A program made the translations under genes and the position numbers. From positions 62,001 to 126,000 of the forward strand of contig NZ_KB849559.1 of assembly GCF_000368585.1 (NCBI RefSeq): a DNA stretch of 64,000 bases. The letters are read 5' to 3'. The notes under the pieces are model-generated. The model did no database searches, had not been told where the DNA came from, and saw only the letters and a program-made list of their open reading frames with translations. The DNA is from Acinetobacter venetianus RAG-1 = CIP 110063 (GTDB lineage Bacteria > Pseudomonadota > Gammaproteobacteria > Pseudomonadales > Moraxellaceae). Of this stretch, positions 44,002-52,625 are shown piece by piece (position 1 is the first letter of the stretch; the number at the start of each line of letters is the position of its first letter).

Positions 44002-44847
44002 ATGAAAACAGAAACAACGATACAAGGCTTAACTGCTTCGCTTGCACCTGCACGTAATACCAAAAAAATGATCGGTTTTGTACCGACAATGGGTAACTTG
44101 CATGAAGGTCATTTAACCTTAGTGCGTGCAGCGAAAAAGATCTGCGACATCGTCGTGGTGAGTATTTTTGTGAATCCAATTCAGTTTGGTGCTGGTGAAG
44201 ACTTTGATAGCTATCCACGAACGTTAGAGCAAGATAGCCGTTTATTGGCTGATGTAGGTTGCGATATTATCTTTGCACCTTCAGTTGAGCAAATGTACGG
44301 TTCACAGCCACGTTTGACCAATATCAGTGTGGGTCAAATCACTGATGATTTATGCGGTAAGTCTCGTCCAGGGCATTTTGATGGTGTTGCTGTGGTGGTG
44401 ACGAAATTATTTAATATTGTACAGCCTGACTATGCCTTCTTTGGACAGAAAGATTATCAGCAACTTGCTGTTATTCGTCAGTTCGTACAAGATTTAAATA
44501 TTCCGCTTGAAGTCATTGGTGTCCCAATTGTACGCGCTGAAGATGGTTTAGCACTTAGTTCACGCAATGGATATTTGTCTGCTGAACAACGAGAGATTGC
44601 ACCAACGATTTACCGTTTGTTAAAGCAAGCAGAGCAATCATTGCAAGAGGGGAAAGCCCTTTCTGAAGTGTTAGCAAATATCTCTGCTCAATTGACACAA
44701 GCTGGTTTTGTTGTGGATTATGTGGAGGCGCGTCAGCCTAACTTGCAGTCTGTAGAACAATTTGATCGAAATTTGGTTTTATTTGTTGCAGCAAAATTAG
44801 GTTCAACGCGTTTAATTGATAATTTAGAAGTTGACTTTAAAACATAA
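44002..44847 (+). CDS. panC: Pantothenate synthetase
   Basis: PanC ligates pantoate and beta-alanine with ATP to give pantothenate. The 281-residue protein has the class I nucleotidyl site [17 protein letters not shown], the [21 protein letters not shown] substrate segment (part), [10 protein letters not shown], and the KMSKS-like SSRNGYLS. The gene follows panB by three bases and its ribosome binding site lies within the end of panB. panD is not in the window. Confidence 0.97.
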   Translation: MKTETTIQGLTASLAPARNTKKMIGFVPTMGNLHEGHLTLVRAAKKICDIVVVSIFVNPIQFGAGEDFDSYPRTLEQDSRLLADVGCDIIFAPSVEQMYGSQPRLTNISVGQITDDLCGKSRPGHFDGVAVVVTKLFNIVQPDYAFFGQKDYQQLAVIRQFVQDLNIPLEVIGVPIVRAEDGLALSSRNGYLSAEQREIAPTIYRLLKQAEQSLQEGKALSEVLANISAQLTQAGFVVDYVEARQPNLQSVEQFDRNLVLFVAAKLGSTRLIDNLEVDFKT

Positions 44848-44867
44848 AAAACAAAGGGCAAAACGCC

Positions 44868-45719
44868 ATGAAGCGTATTCTTATCGTGACAGGACAATCT
44901 GGCTCTGGTAAATCCTCTGCGTTACAAGTGCTTGAAGATTTGGGCTATTATTGTATAGATAACTTACCTTTGGCGTTGCTGCCTGAAATTGTGGCAAAGC
45001 TGGATCATGAAAATAATCTTGAGCAACTTGCACTTGGGGTCGATATTCGAAGTACCCGTGCAGATATGCAAGAGTTTGATCTAGTTTTTGAGCAATTAAA
45101 AAAACATGGTTCAGTCGATATTATCTATTTGACTACTCAGGATCAGGATTTGATTGCACGTTTTAGTGCATCACGAAGACCTCATCCATTAGCAAGTCGT
45201 TTCAATAGCTTGTTGCAATGTATACAGGAAGAAAAACAGCTTTTAATTCCGATACAATTTCGCTCCACAGTGCATATTGATACAACAGATAAAAGTGTCC
45301 ATGATTTAAAACATATCTTGCTGTCTAAACTTGGGCAGTCTGATAATTTGATTGTCATTTTACAATCATTCGGCTATAAGCATGGCATTCCGTTAGATGC
45401 GGACTATGTTTTTGATGTACGCCATTTACCAAATCCACATTGGGATTTAGAATTACGCCGCTTTTCGGGTTTAGATGAGCCTGTACGCCAGTTTTTAGAA
45501 AGCAGTCAACAAACCAATGAGATGTTTGAGGATATTTATGTTTTCTTGGAAAAATGGTTACCTGCTTTTGCAGAAGGGCATCGGCATTACATGACTATTT
45601 CTGTCGGTTGCACAGGTGGTCAGCATCGTTCGGTTTATATTGTGGATAGACTCAAACAGGCCCTTGAGGCAAAATGGTCTGTCCAAATCTTACATAGAGA
45701 AATGAAGCACTGGTCATGA
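44868..45719 (+). CDS. rapZ: RNase adapter protein RapZ
   Basis: RapZ is a P-loop protein that in E. coli presents the small RNA GlmZ to RNase E and so controls glucosamine-6-phosphate synthase. The 283-residue product has the Walker A motif [12 protein letters not shown] at about residues 7-18, the [11 protein letters not shown] segment, RRPHPL, and the C-terminal [19 protein letters not shown]. In Acinetobacter the RNA target is not known. It lies 20 bases after panC and overlaps the HPr gene by four bases (ATGA), the usual rapZ-npr arrangement. Confidence 0.95.
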   Translation: MKRILIVTGQSGSGKSSALQVLEDLGYYCIDNLPLALLPEIVAKLDHENNLEQLALGVDIRSTRADMQEFDLVFEQLKKHGSVDIIYLTTQDQDLIARFSASRRPHPLASRFNSLLQCIQEEKQLLIPIQFRSTVHIDTTDKSVHDLKHILLSKLGQSDNLIVILQSFGYKHGIPLDADYVFDVRHLPNPHWDLELRRFSGLDEPVRQFLESSQQTNEMFEDIYVFLEKWLPAFAEGHRHYMTISVGCTGGQHRSVYIVDRLKQALEAKWSVQILHREMKHWS

Positions 45720-45985
45720 TAGACACAACAATTGATGTAATTAACAAACTCGGCTTACATGCTCGTGCGTCTGGTAAACTCATCGAGGTGACAAGCAAAT
45801 TTCGTTCTTCTATTCAAATTGGTAAGGGCGATAAATTAGTTGATGCAAAAAATATTATGTCTTTGTTGATGTTAGGTGCTGGTAAGGGCACAACGCTTCG
45901 TTTAGTCATTGACGGTGCAGATGAAGATAAAGCATTGGAAGAAATTCAAACGCTGTTCGCAGCAAAATTTTATGAGGCAGAGTAA
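45716..45985 (+). CDS. HPr-like phosphocarrier protein (NPr)
   Basis: An 89-residue HPr-family protein. The phosphorylation site is His15 in [11 protein letters not shown]; a serine in KNIMSLLML is at the position of the regulatory serine. The position directly after rapZ is typical of NPr of the nitrogen PTS, which relays phosphate from EI-Ntr to EIIA-Ntr. No ptsP or ptsN is in the window. The start overlaps rapZ by four bases; the next gene begins three bases after its stop. Confidence 0.93.
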   Translation: MIDTTIDVINKLGLHARASGKLIEVTSKFRSSIQIGKGDKLVDAKNIMSLLMLGAGKGTTLRLVIDGADEDKALEEIQTLFAAKFYEAE

Positions 45986-45988
45986 ATA

Positions 45989-46525
45989 GTGGCACGTGGC
46001 ACACAACGTTATACCGATGAAGATTTTGAATCGTTAGAAGGACGTGCGAGCAGAACTGAGCAAAAAAAAGCAGTACAGCGCATGGCAGCTTTGGGTGAGC
46101 AATTGGCTCAACTTAATCCAAAGCAAATTCAAAAGCTTCCTGTCGATGAGCGTTTAATTGATGCACTATTAGAAGTGCAGAGAATCAGTTCATTTGAAGC
46201 ACGTCGTCGTCAGTTTCAACGTGTTGGCAAGCTATTGCGTAATGAAGATGAAAGCACGATTTTATCTTATCTAACGCCGCAACAAGGCGCAAAAAAGCAA
46301 ATGCAATTGATGCGTTGGGTTGATCGCATGATCGAACAAGGCGATCCTGTAATTAATGAGTTTAGTAAAGTATTTAATGCTTCTGAACGCCATACTTTAC
46401 GCCAGCATGTATTGCGTATTCATCGAGATATGAAAAAAGAAGTGAGTGAGGAAGAACTTGCAGCTTCGAAGCTCAAATTTGTGAACTATGTACAGCAAGT
46501 GGCATTACTTTCTGATCAAGGTTAA
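45989..46525 (+). CDS. darP: Ribosome biogenesis factor DarP/YjgA
   Basis: A 178-residue basic and charged protein of the YjgA/DarP (DUF615) family, a 50S-subunit assembly factor. The sequence from RYTDEDFESLEGRASRTEQKKA through QRISSFEARRRQFQRVGKLLR is the family pattern. The start is a GTG at 45989, three bases after the HPr gene. It closes the pcnB operon before a strong terminator. E. coli YjgA is 183 residues, close in length. Confidence 0.92.
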   Translation: MARGTQRYTDEDFESLEGRASRTEQKKAVQRMAALGEQLAQLNPKQIQKLPVDERLIDALLEVQRISSFEARRRQFQRVGKLLRNEDESTILSYLTPQQGAKKQMQLMRWVDRMIEQGDPVINEFSKVFNASERHTLRQHVLRIHRDMKKEVSEEELAASKLKFVNYVQQVALLSDQG

Positions 46526-46531
46526 ATAAAA

Positions 46532-46559
46532 AGAAGTTTCCGAGGAAACTTCTTTTTTT
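46532..46559. terminator. Terminator darP / acyl-CoA synthetase
   Basis: 9-bp stem (46533-46541 with 46544-46552; in practice the inner pair opens to a 4-base loop) with A and T tracts on the two sides, between convergent genes. Confidence 0.9.
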
Positions 46560-46564
46560 GTCTA

Positions 46565-48208
46565 TCAATGACCAAACTCGCCTGTCGCTCTTTGTTTTGC
46601 CCATTCTCTTAAAATAAATTTTTGCAATTTTCCTGTCGATGTTTTTGGAATCTCTGTAATCACAACATCTTTTGGGACTTTAAATCGTGCAAGCTCTTTT
46701 TGGCAGTGTGCAATAATTTCCTCAGATGATGCAGAAGCACCTTGTTTTAACTCAATAAATGCACATGGCACTTCTTGCCAGCGTTCATCAGGTTTTGCAA
46801 CAACCGCTGCTGTAAGAACTGCTGGATGGCGATACAGTACATCTTCAACTTCTAATGATGAAATGTTTTCGCCACCTGAGATAATAATATCTTTAGAGCG
46901 ATCTGTGATTTTGGCATAACCATCAGGGTGGCAAACGGCTAAATCACCTGTGTGGAACCAACCACCTTTAAAAGCATCTTCTGTTGCTTGAGGGTTTTTT
47001 AAATAACCTTTCATCACGATATTGCCGCGGAACATAATTTCACCCATGGTTTCACCATCATTTGGAACTGGCTGCATAGTCTCTGGATCAAGAACGCGCA
47101 TACTGTCTTGTAATGGATAAGGGACACCTTGACGAGAATGCAGTTGCGCTTGTTCTTGAATAGATAAATCACTCCATCCAGCTTGTGATGCGCAAAGTGC
47201 AGAAGGGCCATAGGTTTCAGTTAACCCATAAACATGGTTGACGTTAATACCAATATTTCGCATACCTTCAATGATTGCTACGGGTGGGGCAGCTCCAGCG
47301 ACCATGACTTCAACATGATGTTCAAAAGCAATTTTTTGTTCTTGCGGAGCATTGATTAGCATGGATAACACAATCGGTGCACCACAGAAATAATCGACTT
47401 TATGTTCAGCGATATATTTGAAAATGAGTGCTGGATCTACACGGCGCAAACAAATGTTGGTTCCACCACTGGCTGCAATTGACCATGCAAAGCACCAACC
47501 ATTGCAATGAAATAATGGTAATGTCCAAAGGTAAACTGCACGAGGTTTCATGCCACAGGCCAAGATATTACTTGCTGCATTTAGATAAGCGCCACGATGA
47601 TGATAAACCACGCCTTTAGGGTTGCCCGTAGTACCTGAGGTATAGTTGAGACTAATCGCATCCCATTCATCTTGAGGTAATAACCAATCAAACTCTGGAT
47701 TGCCTTCTGCTAACCATGATTCATACTCATATTGTCCAAGTGCAATCTGTTCGCCTTCATACTCTTGATCAAATACATCAATCACAATAATTTGTCGCGT
47801 GACAAGTGTCAGTGCTTCTTCTGCGATTGCTCTGAACTCAGGGTCGACTAGCAGGACTTTGGTTTCTGCATGTTGCAGCATGAAGGCAATCGTTTTCGCT
47901 TCTAGGCGAGTATTGAGTGTATTTAAAACAGCACCACTCATCGGCACAGCAAAGTGTGCTTCAATCATTGCAGGCACATTTGGAAGTAATACGGAAACCG
48001 TATCGTTCTTTTTTATGCCAAGATTAGAGAGTTGATGTGCAAATTGACGGCAGCGCTGATAGGTTTGTTGCCATGTAAGATGTCGTTGACCATGAATGAT
48101 CGCTGCTTGATTAGGGTAAATATAAGCAGCACGTTCTAAATAACGTAATGGGGATAAGGCAACAAAATTCGCGGGTGTCCGCGGTAACTCATCATATGCA
48201 CTAACCAT
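46565..48208 (-). CDS. AMP-dependent acyl-CoA synthetase/ligase
   Basis: A 547-residue adenylate-forming enzyme that activates a carboxylic acid as acyl-AMP and then acyl-CoA. The P-loop-like motif is LNYTSGTTGNPKGVVYHHRG; further core motifs are VYGLTETYGPSA, GGWFHTGDLAVCHPDGY and the C-terminal hinge ITDRSKDIIISGGENISS with the catalytic lysine in KTSTGKLQKF. Length and pattern resemble AlkK-type medium-chain fatty acyl-CoA synthetases, but chain-length preference cannot be read from the sequence. It is a single gene, convergent with darP and divergent from thrS. Confidence 0.9.
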   Translation of the reverse strand: MVSAYDELPRTPANFVALSPLRYLERAAYIYPNQAAIIHGQRHLTWQQTYQRCRQFAHQLSNLGIKKNDTVSVLLPNVPAMIEAHFAVPMSGAVLNTLNTRLEAKTIAFMLQHAETKVLLVDPEFRAIAEEALTLVTRQIIVIDVFDQEYEGEQIALGQYEYESWLAEGNPEFDWLLPQDEWDAISLNYTSGTTGNPKGVVYHHRGAYLNAASNILACGMKPRAVYLWTLPLFHCNGWCFAWSIAASGGTNICLRRVDPALIFKYIAEHKVDYFCGAPIVLSMLINAPQEQKIAFEHHVEVMVAGAAPPVAIIEGMRNIGINVNHVYGLTETYGPSALCASQAGWSDLSIQEQAQLHSRQGVPYPLQDSMRVLDPETMQPVPNDGETMGEIMFRGNIVMKGYLKNPQATEDAFKGGWFHTGDLAVCHPDGYAKITDRSKDIIISGGENISSLEVEDVLYRHPAVLTAAVVAKPDERWQEVPCAFIELKQGASASSEEIIAHCQKELARFKVPKDVVITEIPKTSTGKLQKFILREWAKQRATGEFGH

Positions 48209-48320
48209 GTGTTAACTCCATTTGTGTTCTTGTCTTTTATATCTATATAAACATAGTGTGTCGTTTAGTCTAAATCATTTAGGCTTTAGTCTTGTATATG
48301 GGTTTTTCTGATTCAGAGGT

Positions 48321-48348
48321 TTCATCCTCAGCTAAACCTGTGTAAAAT
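48321..48348 (+). promoter_or_regulatory. Candidate promoter of thrS
   Basis: TTCATC at 48321-48326 and TGTGTAAAAT with -10 TAAAAT at 48343-48348, spacer 16 and an extended TG. A start near 48355 would give a leader of about 100 bases carrying the hairpins described next. Confidence 0.45.
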
Positions 48349-48382
48349 CTTGGATACTTTTTTATCCGCCGTTTTTTATCTT

Positions 48383-48451
48383 TTGAGGTTCTCCTCAATA
48401 CATAATCTCGCGGTGATATGCTCCATTGTGCGGGGCATCACTCCTTAAGGA
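48383..48451 (+). promoter_or_regulatory. Structured thrS leader resembling a ThrRS operator
   Basis: Three parts in order: a 6-bp hairpin TTGAGG/CCTCAA (48383-48388 with 48393-48398, loop TTCT), a 14-base linker, and a longer stem 48413-48441. The latter consists of GTGAT/ATCAC, a 2-base bulge, then GCTCC/GGGGC (one U-G pair) closing a 7-base loop ATTGTGC (48425-48431). The loop has U at its second position and UGU at positions 3-5, as in an anticodon loop of a threonine tRNA. The Shine-Dalgarno AAGGA (48447-48451) begins a few bases after the stem. E. coli thrS has a comparable operator bound by its own product. The parallel is inference. Confidence 0.6.
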
Positions 48452-48458
48452 TTTTATT

Positions 48459-50381
48459 ATGCCAATCATTACTTTACCAAATGGTGATCAAAAACAGTTT
48501 GATCAACCGATTTCCGTGATGGAACTTGCTCAAAGCATTGGTCCGGGTCTTGCAAAAAATACCGTTGCAGGTCGTATCAATGATCGCTTGGTGGATGCTT
48601 GTGATTTAATCACAGAAGACGCAACAGTTCAGATTATTACCCCTAAAGATGAAGAAGGTTTAGAAATCATTCGTCACTCTTGTGCGCACTTGGTAGGACA
48701 TGCAGTTAAGCAATTGTTCCCAGAAGCGAAAATGGTGATCGGTCCTGTGATCGAAGAAGGTTTCTATTACGACATCTGGATGCCTCGTCCATTTACTTTG
48801 GATGATATGGCAGCGATTGAAGAGCGTATGAAAAAGCTCATCGATCAAGATTATGATGTCATTAAAATGATGACACCTCGCGATGAAGTGGTTGCTGAAT
48901 TTACTGCGCGCGGAGAAGAATACAAACTACGCTTGATTGCAGACATGCCAGAGGAAACTCAAATGGGCTTGTACTACCATCAAGATTATTTGGATATGTG
49001 CCGTGGTCCGCACGTACCCAATACTAAATTCTTAAAGTCATTCAAGCTCACAAAAATCTCTGGCGCTTACTGGCGTGGTGATGCAAAGAATGAACAGTTA
49101 CAACGTATTTATGGTACTGCTTGGGCTGATAAGAAACAGCTTGCAGCATATATCAAACGTATCGAAGAAGCTGAAAAGCGTGACCACCGTAAAATTGGTA
49201 AAGCATTAGACTTATTCCATATGCAAGAAGAAGCACCGGGTATGGTGTTCTGGCATGCGAATGGTTGGACGATTTACCAAGTACTTGAACAATACATGCG
49301 TAAAGTTCAACAAGATAATGGTTATCAAGAAATTAAGACACCACAAATTGTTGATTTTACTTTGTGGGAAAAATCAGGACATGCGGCAAACTATGCTGAG
49401 AATATGTTTACGACACATTCAGAAAGTCGTAACTATGCAGTGAAGCCAATGAACTGTCCTTGTCACGTGCAAGTCTTTAACCAAGGTTTGAAATCATACC
49501 GTGATTTACCAATTCGCTTAGCGGAGTTTGGTTCATGTCACCGTAACGAACCATCAGGTTCTTTACACGGTATTATGCGTGTTCGTGGCTTTACACAAGA
49601 TGATGCGCATATTTTCTGTACTAAAGAACAAATTGGTAAAGAAGTTGCTGACTTCATTAAATTGACTTTAGATGTTTATAAAGATTTCGGTTTTGAAGAA
49701 GTGCAAATGAAACTTTCTACACGTCCAGAAAAACGTGTAGGTGACGATGCACTTTGGGACTTGGCTGAAAAATCTTTGGCAGATGCTTTAGACGATGCTG
49801 GCTTAGCTTGGGACTTACAACCAGGTGAAGGTGCATTCTATGGACCGAAGATTGAATTCTCATTGAAAGACTGCTTAGGCCGTGTATGGCAGTGTGGTAC
49901 GATCCAATGTGACTTCAACTTGCCAATCCGTTTAGATGCTTCTTATGTCACTGAAGACAATGATCGTGATCAACCAGTCATGTTGCATCGTGCAATTCTT
50001 GGCAGTTTTGAGCGTTTTATTGGTATACTAATTGAACACTATGCGGGCTTCATGCCACCTTGGCTTGCACCAATCCAAGCTTGTGTAATGAACATTACCG
50101 ATTCACAAGCTGAAGCAAGCGAGCAAGTGGTCGCAAAACTCAAAGAAAATGGTCTACGTGCTATTTCTGACTTGAGAAATGAAAAAATCGGATTTAAGAT
50201 TCGTGAGCGTACTCTAGAGCGTATTCCATACCTTCTAGTTCTTGGTGACCGAGAAGTTGAAGAAGGTACAGTCAATGTGCGTACTCGCTCAGGAAAAAAT
50301 TTAGGTACTATGTCAGTAGATGCATTTATTGACCTAGTGAAATCTGCCGTTGCCGAACGCGGCCGGTACATTGTGGAGTAA
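48459..50381 (+). CDS. thrS: Threonine--tRNA ligase
   Basis: A class II aminoacyl-tRNA synthetase of 640 residues. It has the N-terminal TGS domain (about 1-62), the editing domain with [19 protein letters not shown] and the Zn-dependent catalytic core. Motif 2 includes [19 protein letters not shown] and motif 3 [20 protein letters not shown] (part). The zinc ligands include Cys in MNCPCHV. A C-terminal anticodon domain follows. The ATG at 48459 (MPIITLPNG) follows AAGGA; the frame is open 33 bases further up but those codons lie in the operator-like stem. infC follows five bases after the stop. Probable autogenous control through the leader. Confidence 0.97.
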   Translation: MPIITLPNGDQKQFDQPISVMELAQSIGPGLAKNTVAGRINDRLVDACDLITEDATVQIITPKDEEGLEIIRHSCAHLVGHAVKQLFPEAKMVIGPVIEEGFYYDIWMPRPFTLDDMAAIEERMKKLIDQDYDVIKMMTPRDEVVAEFTARGEEYKLRLIADMPEETQMGLYYHQDYLDMCRGPHVPNTKFLKSFKLTKISGAYWRGDAKNEQLQRIYGTAWADKKQLAAYIKRIEEAEKRDHRKIGKALDLFHMQEEAPGMVFWHANGWTIYQVLEQYMRKVQQDNGYQEIKTPQIVDFTLWEKSGHAANYAENMFTTHSESRNYAVKPMNCPCHVQVFNQGLKSYRDLPIRLAEFGSCHRNEPSGSLHGIMRVRGFTQDDAHIFCTKEQIGKEVADFIKLTLDVYKDFGFEEVQMKLSTRPEKRVGDDALWDLAEKSLADALDDAGLAWDLQPGEGAFYGPKIEFSLKDCLGRVWQCGTIQCDFNLPIRLDASYVTEDNDRDQPVMLHRAILGSFERFIGILIEHYAGFMPPWLAPIQACVMNITDSQAEASEQVVAKLKENGLRAISDLRNEKIGFKIRERTLERIPYLLVLGDREVEEGTVNVRTRSGKNLGTMSVDAFIDLVKSAVAERGRYIVE

Positions 50382-50386
50382 TAAAG

Positions 50387-50938
50387 ATTAAACAGCCTGA
50401 CCGTAACCAACAACAAGGTGCTAAAAGTAACCGTCCTGCAATTAACGACGAGATCCGTGCAAAAGAAGTACGCCTCGTTGCTGCAGATGGAGAACAAAAA
50501 GGTGTCGTTTCATTAAATGAAGCATTACGTGCTGCTGAAGAGGCAAATCTTGACCTTGTTGAGATTGTTGCTAATGCAGAACCGCCTGTTTGTAAAATCA
50601 TGGACTACAACAAGCACTTATTTGACTTGAAACAAAAGCAAAAAGATGCGAAGAAAAAACAGCATCAAGTGCAAGTGAAAGAAATCAAATTACGTCCTGC
50701 AACGGATGTAGGTGATTACCAAGTAAAATTGCGTGCAATTTTACGTTTCCTTGAAGAAGGAAATAAGGTGAAAATTACCTTGCGTTTCCGTGGTCGTGAA
50801 ATGGCGCATCAGCAGCTTGGTTTGGCTCAATTACAGAAAATTGAGGCTGACGTTGCTGAGTTTGGTGTTGTTGAACAAGCACCAAAGATGGAAGGTCGTC
50901 AAATGGGCATGTTACTTGGTCCGAAAAAGAAAAAATAA
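50387..50938 (+). CDS. infC: Translation initiation factor IF-3 with AUU start
   Basis: IF-3 prevents premature joining of 30S and 50S subunits and checks the start codon. No ATG, GTG or TTG fits at the N-terminus: the conserved N-domain reads back in frame through [17 protein letters not shown] to ATT at 50387 ([10 protein letters not shown] follows), preceded by GGAG at the correct distance. An ATT start is known for infC in many bacteria and is the basis of IF-3 autoregulation. The product has 183 residues, the normal length, with the linker region [20 protein letters not shown] and C-domain [19 protein letters not shown]. The next ATG in frame (50600) would lose the N-domain. Confidence 0.96.
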   Translation: MKQPDRNQQQGAKSNRPAINDEIRAKEVRLVAADGEQKGVVSLNEALRAAEEANLDLVEIVANAEPPVCKIMDYNKHLFDLKQKQKDAKKKQHQVQVKEIKLRPATDVGDYQVKLRAILRFLEEGNKVKITLRFRGREMAHQQLGLAQLQKIEADVAEFGVVEQAPKMEGRQMGMLLGPKKKK

Positions 50939-50950
50939 TTTTTTCTTAAT

Positions 50951-50980
50951 AAAAAAGCACCGCTATTGCGGTGCTTTTTT
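50951..50980 (+). terminator. Terminator after infC
   Basis: A GC-rich hairpin with A and T tracts (50951-50963 with 50968-50980, loop TATT), 12 bases after the infC stop. It separates infC from the next gene. Confidence 0.92.
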
Positions 50981-51072
50981 ATGTTCGCAAGTCTTGTGAG
51001 TAAAGAAAATAAAGCAAATCTAAATATGATAATATTAGTTGATAATTACACTATTTTAGAAAGGAGAAATAA

Positions 51073-51393
51073 ATGACAGTAATAACAGGGTCAACTGAAC
51101 TCTCCGAAATTAATCAAAAAGTTGTTCAAGATGGTGAGATTTTACCTCAAGTAAAACTTAAAGATGGTAGTCGTGTGCAAACGGGTACAGTCGCAACAAT
51201 GTTGCACAATATCAATTTGTATAACACTGGTGTTCGTGGTGAAGTTGAGGATGAACTCATACTCGCAATCCCAACGCTATTCAAAGTTGGGATGTTTGAA
51301 TTGTTTTCTGTTGATGAATGGATTCAAGGCGATAATCTCGGGCGTAGGTTTGTTGGAGAAAAAGCAAAAGCATTTTTGGAAAGCCAAGCGTAA
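51073..51393 (+). CDS. Small uncharacterised protein
   Basis: A 106-residue soluble protein without signal peptide. The sequence contains SRVQTGTVATMLHNINLYN and PTLFKVGMFELFSVDEWIQGDN, which are well structured and suggest a compact globular domain, but I recognise no function. The ATG at 51073 has AAGGAG at an ideal distance, which supports expression. It is a single gene between the infC terminator and the GST gene, both on the same strand. Confidence 0.7.
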   Translation: MTVITGSTELSEINQKVVQDGEILPQVKLKDGSRVQTGTVATMLHNINLYNTGVRGEVEDELILAIPTLFKVGMFELFSVDEWIQGDNLGRRFVGEKAKAFLESQA

Positions 51394-51517
51394 TTTGCAT
51401 AACATGCTATTTAAGAACATTTTTATTGTTTCTTTTCGTGCTTGTTTACTGATCGTGATAAGTGAAGTGTGCTATAACGCAACAACAGTCAAAATAAAGA
51501 TGAATAGGGCAACATAA

Positions 51518-52135
51518 ATGATTGACTTATATTATTGGGGCACTCCCAATGGGCATAAAATAACAATTGCTTTAGAAGAAATGGGACTCGAATATAAAAT
51601 TTTCCCCATCAATATTTTAGAAAATGATCAGTTCCAACCTGATTTTCTAAAAATCTCTCCAAACAATAAAATTCCAGCGATTGTGGATCAAAATGGCCCT
51701 CGTGGAGAGCCAATCTCCGTCTTTGAATCGGGTGCGATCCTACAATATTTAGGTCGAAAAACTGGTTTATTTTATCCAACTGATGAACAAGAGCGTGTTG
51801 AAGTTGAACAGTGGTTGATGTGGCAGATGGGGGGCTTTGGTCCAATGCTAGGGCAGAATCATCACTTTAATAAGTTTGCTAAAGAACATATTCCTTATGC
51901 AATAGAGCGCTATGTGAATGAGACTAAGCGCTTGTATGCTGTGTTAAATAAACAGTTAATTGGTCAGAAGTTTGTTGCTGGTGAATATTCAATTGCAGAT
52001 ATGGCAATCCTACCTTGGGCACTGCGTTACGAATGGCAGGGGATTCAGCTTGAAGATTATCCTTACGTCCAAGACTATATCGAGCGTTTAACAGCACGTC
52101 CTGCAATTCAAAAAGCTTTGTCGATTCAAGTCTAA
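51518..52135 (+). CDS. Glutathione S-transferase family protein (YfcG-like)
   Basis: A 205-residue thioredoxin-fold N-domain plus helical C-domain protein. MIDLYYWGTPNGHKITIALEEMGLEYKI and NNKIPAIVDQNGP with the cis-Pro and FESGAILQYLG (Glu-Ser binding of the glutathione gamma-Glu) identify the GST fold. The TPNGHK segment and the C-terminal WALRYEWQGI are characteristic of the nu-class YfcG/YghU group, which acts as disulfide reductase using two glutathiones. Likely a cytosolic thiol-stress enzyme. The gene starts 124 bases after the previous gene and 26 bases before the DedA-like gene. Confidence 0.9.
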   Translation: MIDLYYWGTPNGHKITIALEEMGLEYKIFPINILENDQFQPDFLKISPNNKIPAIVDQNGPRGEPISVFESGAILQYLGRKTGLFYPTDEQERVEVEQWLMWQMGGFGPMLGQNHHFNKFAKEHIPYAIERYVNETKRLYAVLNKQLIGQKFVAGEYSIADMAILPWALRYEWQGIQLEDYPYVQDYIERLTARPAIQKALSIQV

Positions 52136-52161
52136 TTTTCTACTATGTCTGTGTAAGCCTC

Positions 52162-52587
52162 ATGAGTTATTGGTTGTTATTTATATCGGCTTTTGGGGCT
52201 GCAACTTTATTACCATTACAGTCAGAAGCAGTTTTAATGGCTCTGCTTGTAAAAGGTTTGGCAAATCCTATTTATCTGCTTATCGTCGCTACTTTAGGTA
52301 ATGTGCTTGGTTCATGTGTGAACTGGTGGCTAGGTCTGAAAATCGAACATTTTAAAGATAAAAAATGGTTTCCTGTTTCTGAACAGCGTTTAGTACAAGC
52401 ACAACAGATTTATCATAAATATGGCTTTTACTCATTGCTATTAAGTTGGACACCTTTAATCGGAGATCCGATTACTTTAATCGCAGGCTTAATGAAAGAA
52501 AATTTTTGGCGATTCTTATTGATCATCACGATTGCCAAAGGTGGGCGATATTTAACTTTGTATGTGCTGTATTTAGGTATTTTTTAA
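52162..52587 (+). CDS. YqaA/DedA-like membrane protein
   Basis: A 141-residue membrane protein with about four hydrophobic segments and the VTT/SNARE-associated (DedA superfamily) pattern: LPLQSEAVLMALLVKG, LGNVLGSCVNWWLG, then YGFYSLLLSWTPLIGDPITLIAG, which corresponds to the re-entrant loop of the family. Length and layout match E. coli YqaA. DedA-type proteins help move lipid carriers or phospholipids, but YqaA itself has no assigned role. It lies 26 bases after the GST gene. A bidirectional terminator follows. Confidence 0.85.
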   Translation: MSYWLLFISAFGAATLLPLQSEAVLMALLVKGLANPIYLLIVATLGNVLGSCVNWWLGLKIEHFKDKKWFPVSEQRLVQAQQIYHKYGFYSLLLSWTPLIGDPITLIAGLMKENFWRFLLIITIAKGGRYLTLYVLYLGIF

Positions 52588-52588
52588 A

Positions 52589-52619
52589 ATAAAGGGAAGT
52601 GTTTAATCTTCCCTTTATT
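52589..52619. terminator. Bidirectional terminator
   Basis: An AATAAAGGGAAG-type arm (52589-52599) pairs with 52608-52619, with a short loop, between the convergent YqaA-like and MFS genes. Confidence 0.85.
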
Positions 52620-52625
52620 ATTTAT

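Noticed and set aside
50039..50497. 152-codon minus-strand frame across the thrS-infC junction
   Set aside because: Antisense to two certain genes and without family similarity.
51413..51517. Short frame overlapping the gap before the GST gene
   Set aside because: It is another frame of the 106-residue gene that runs into the intergenic region; no independent support.
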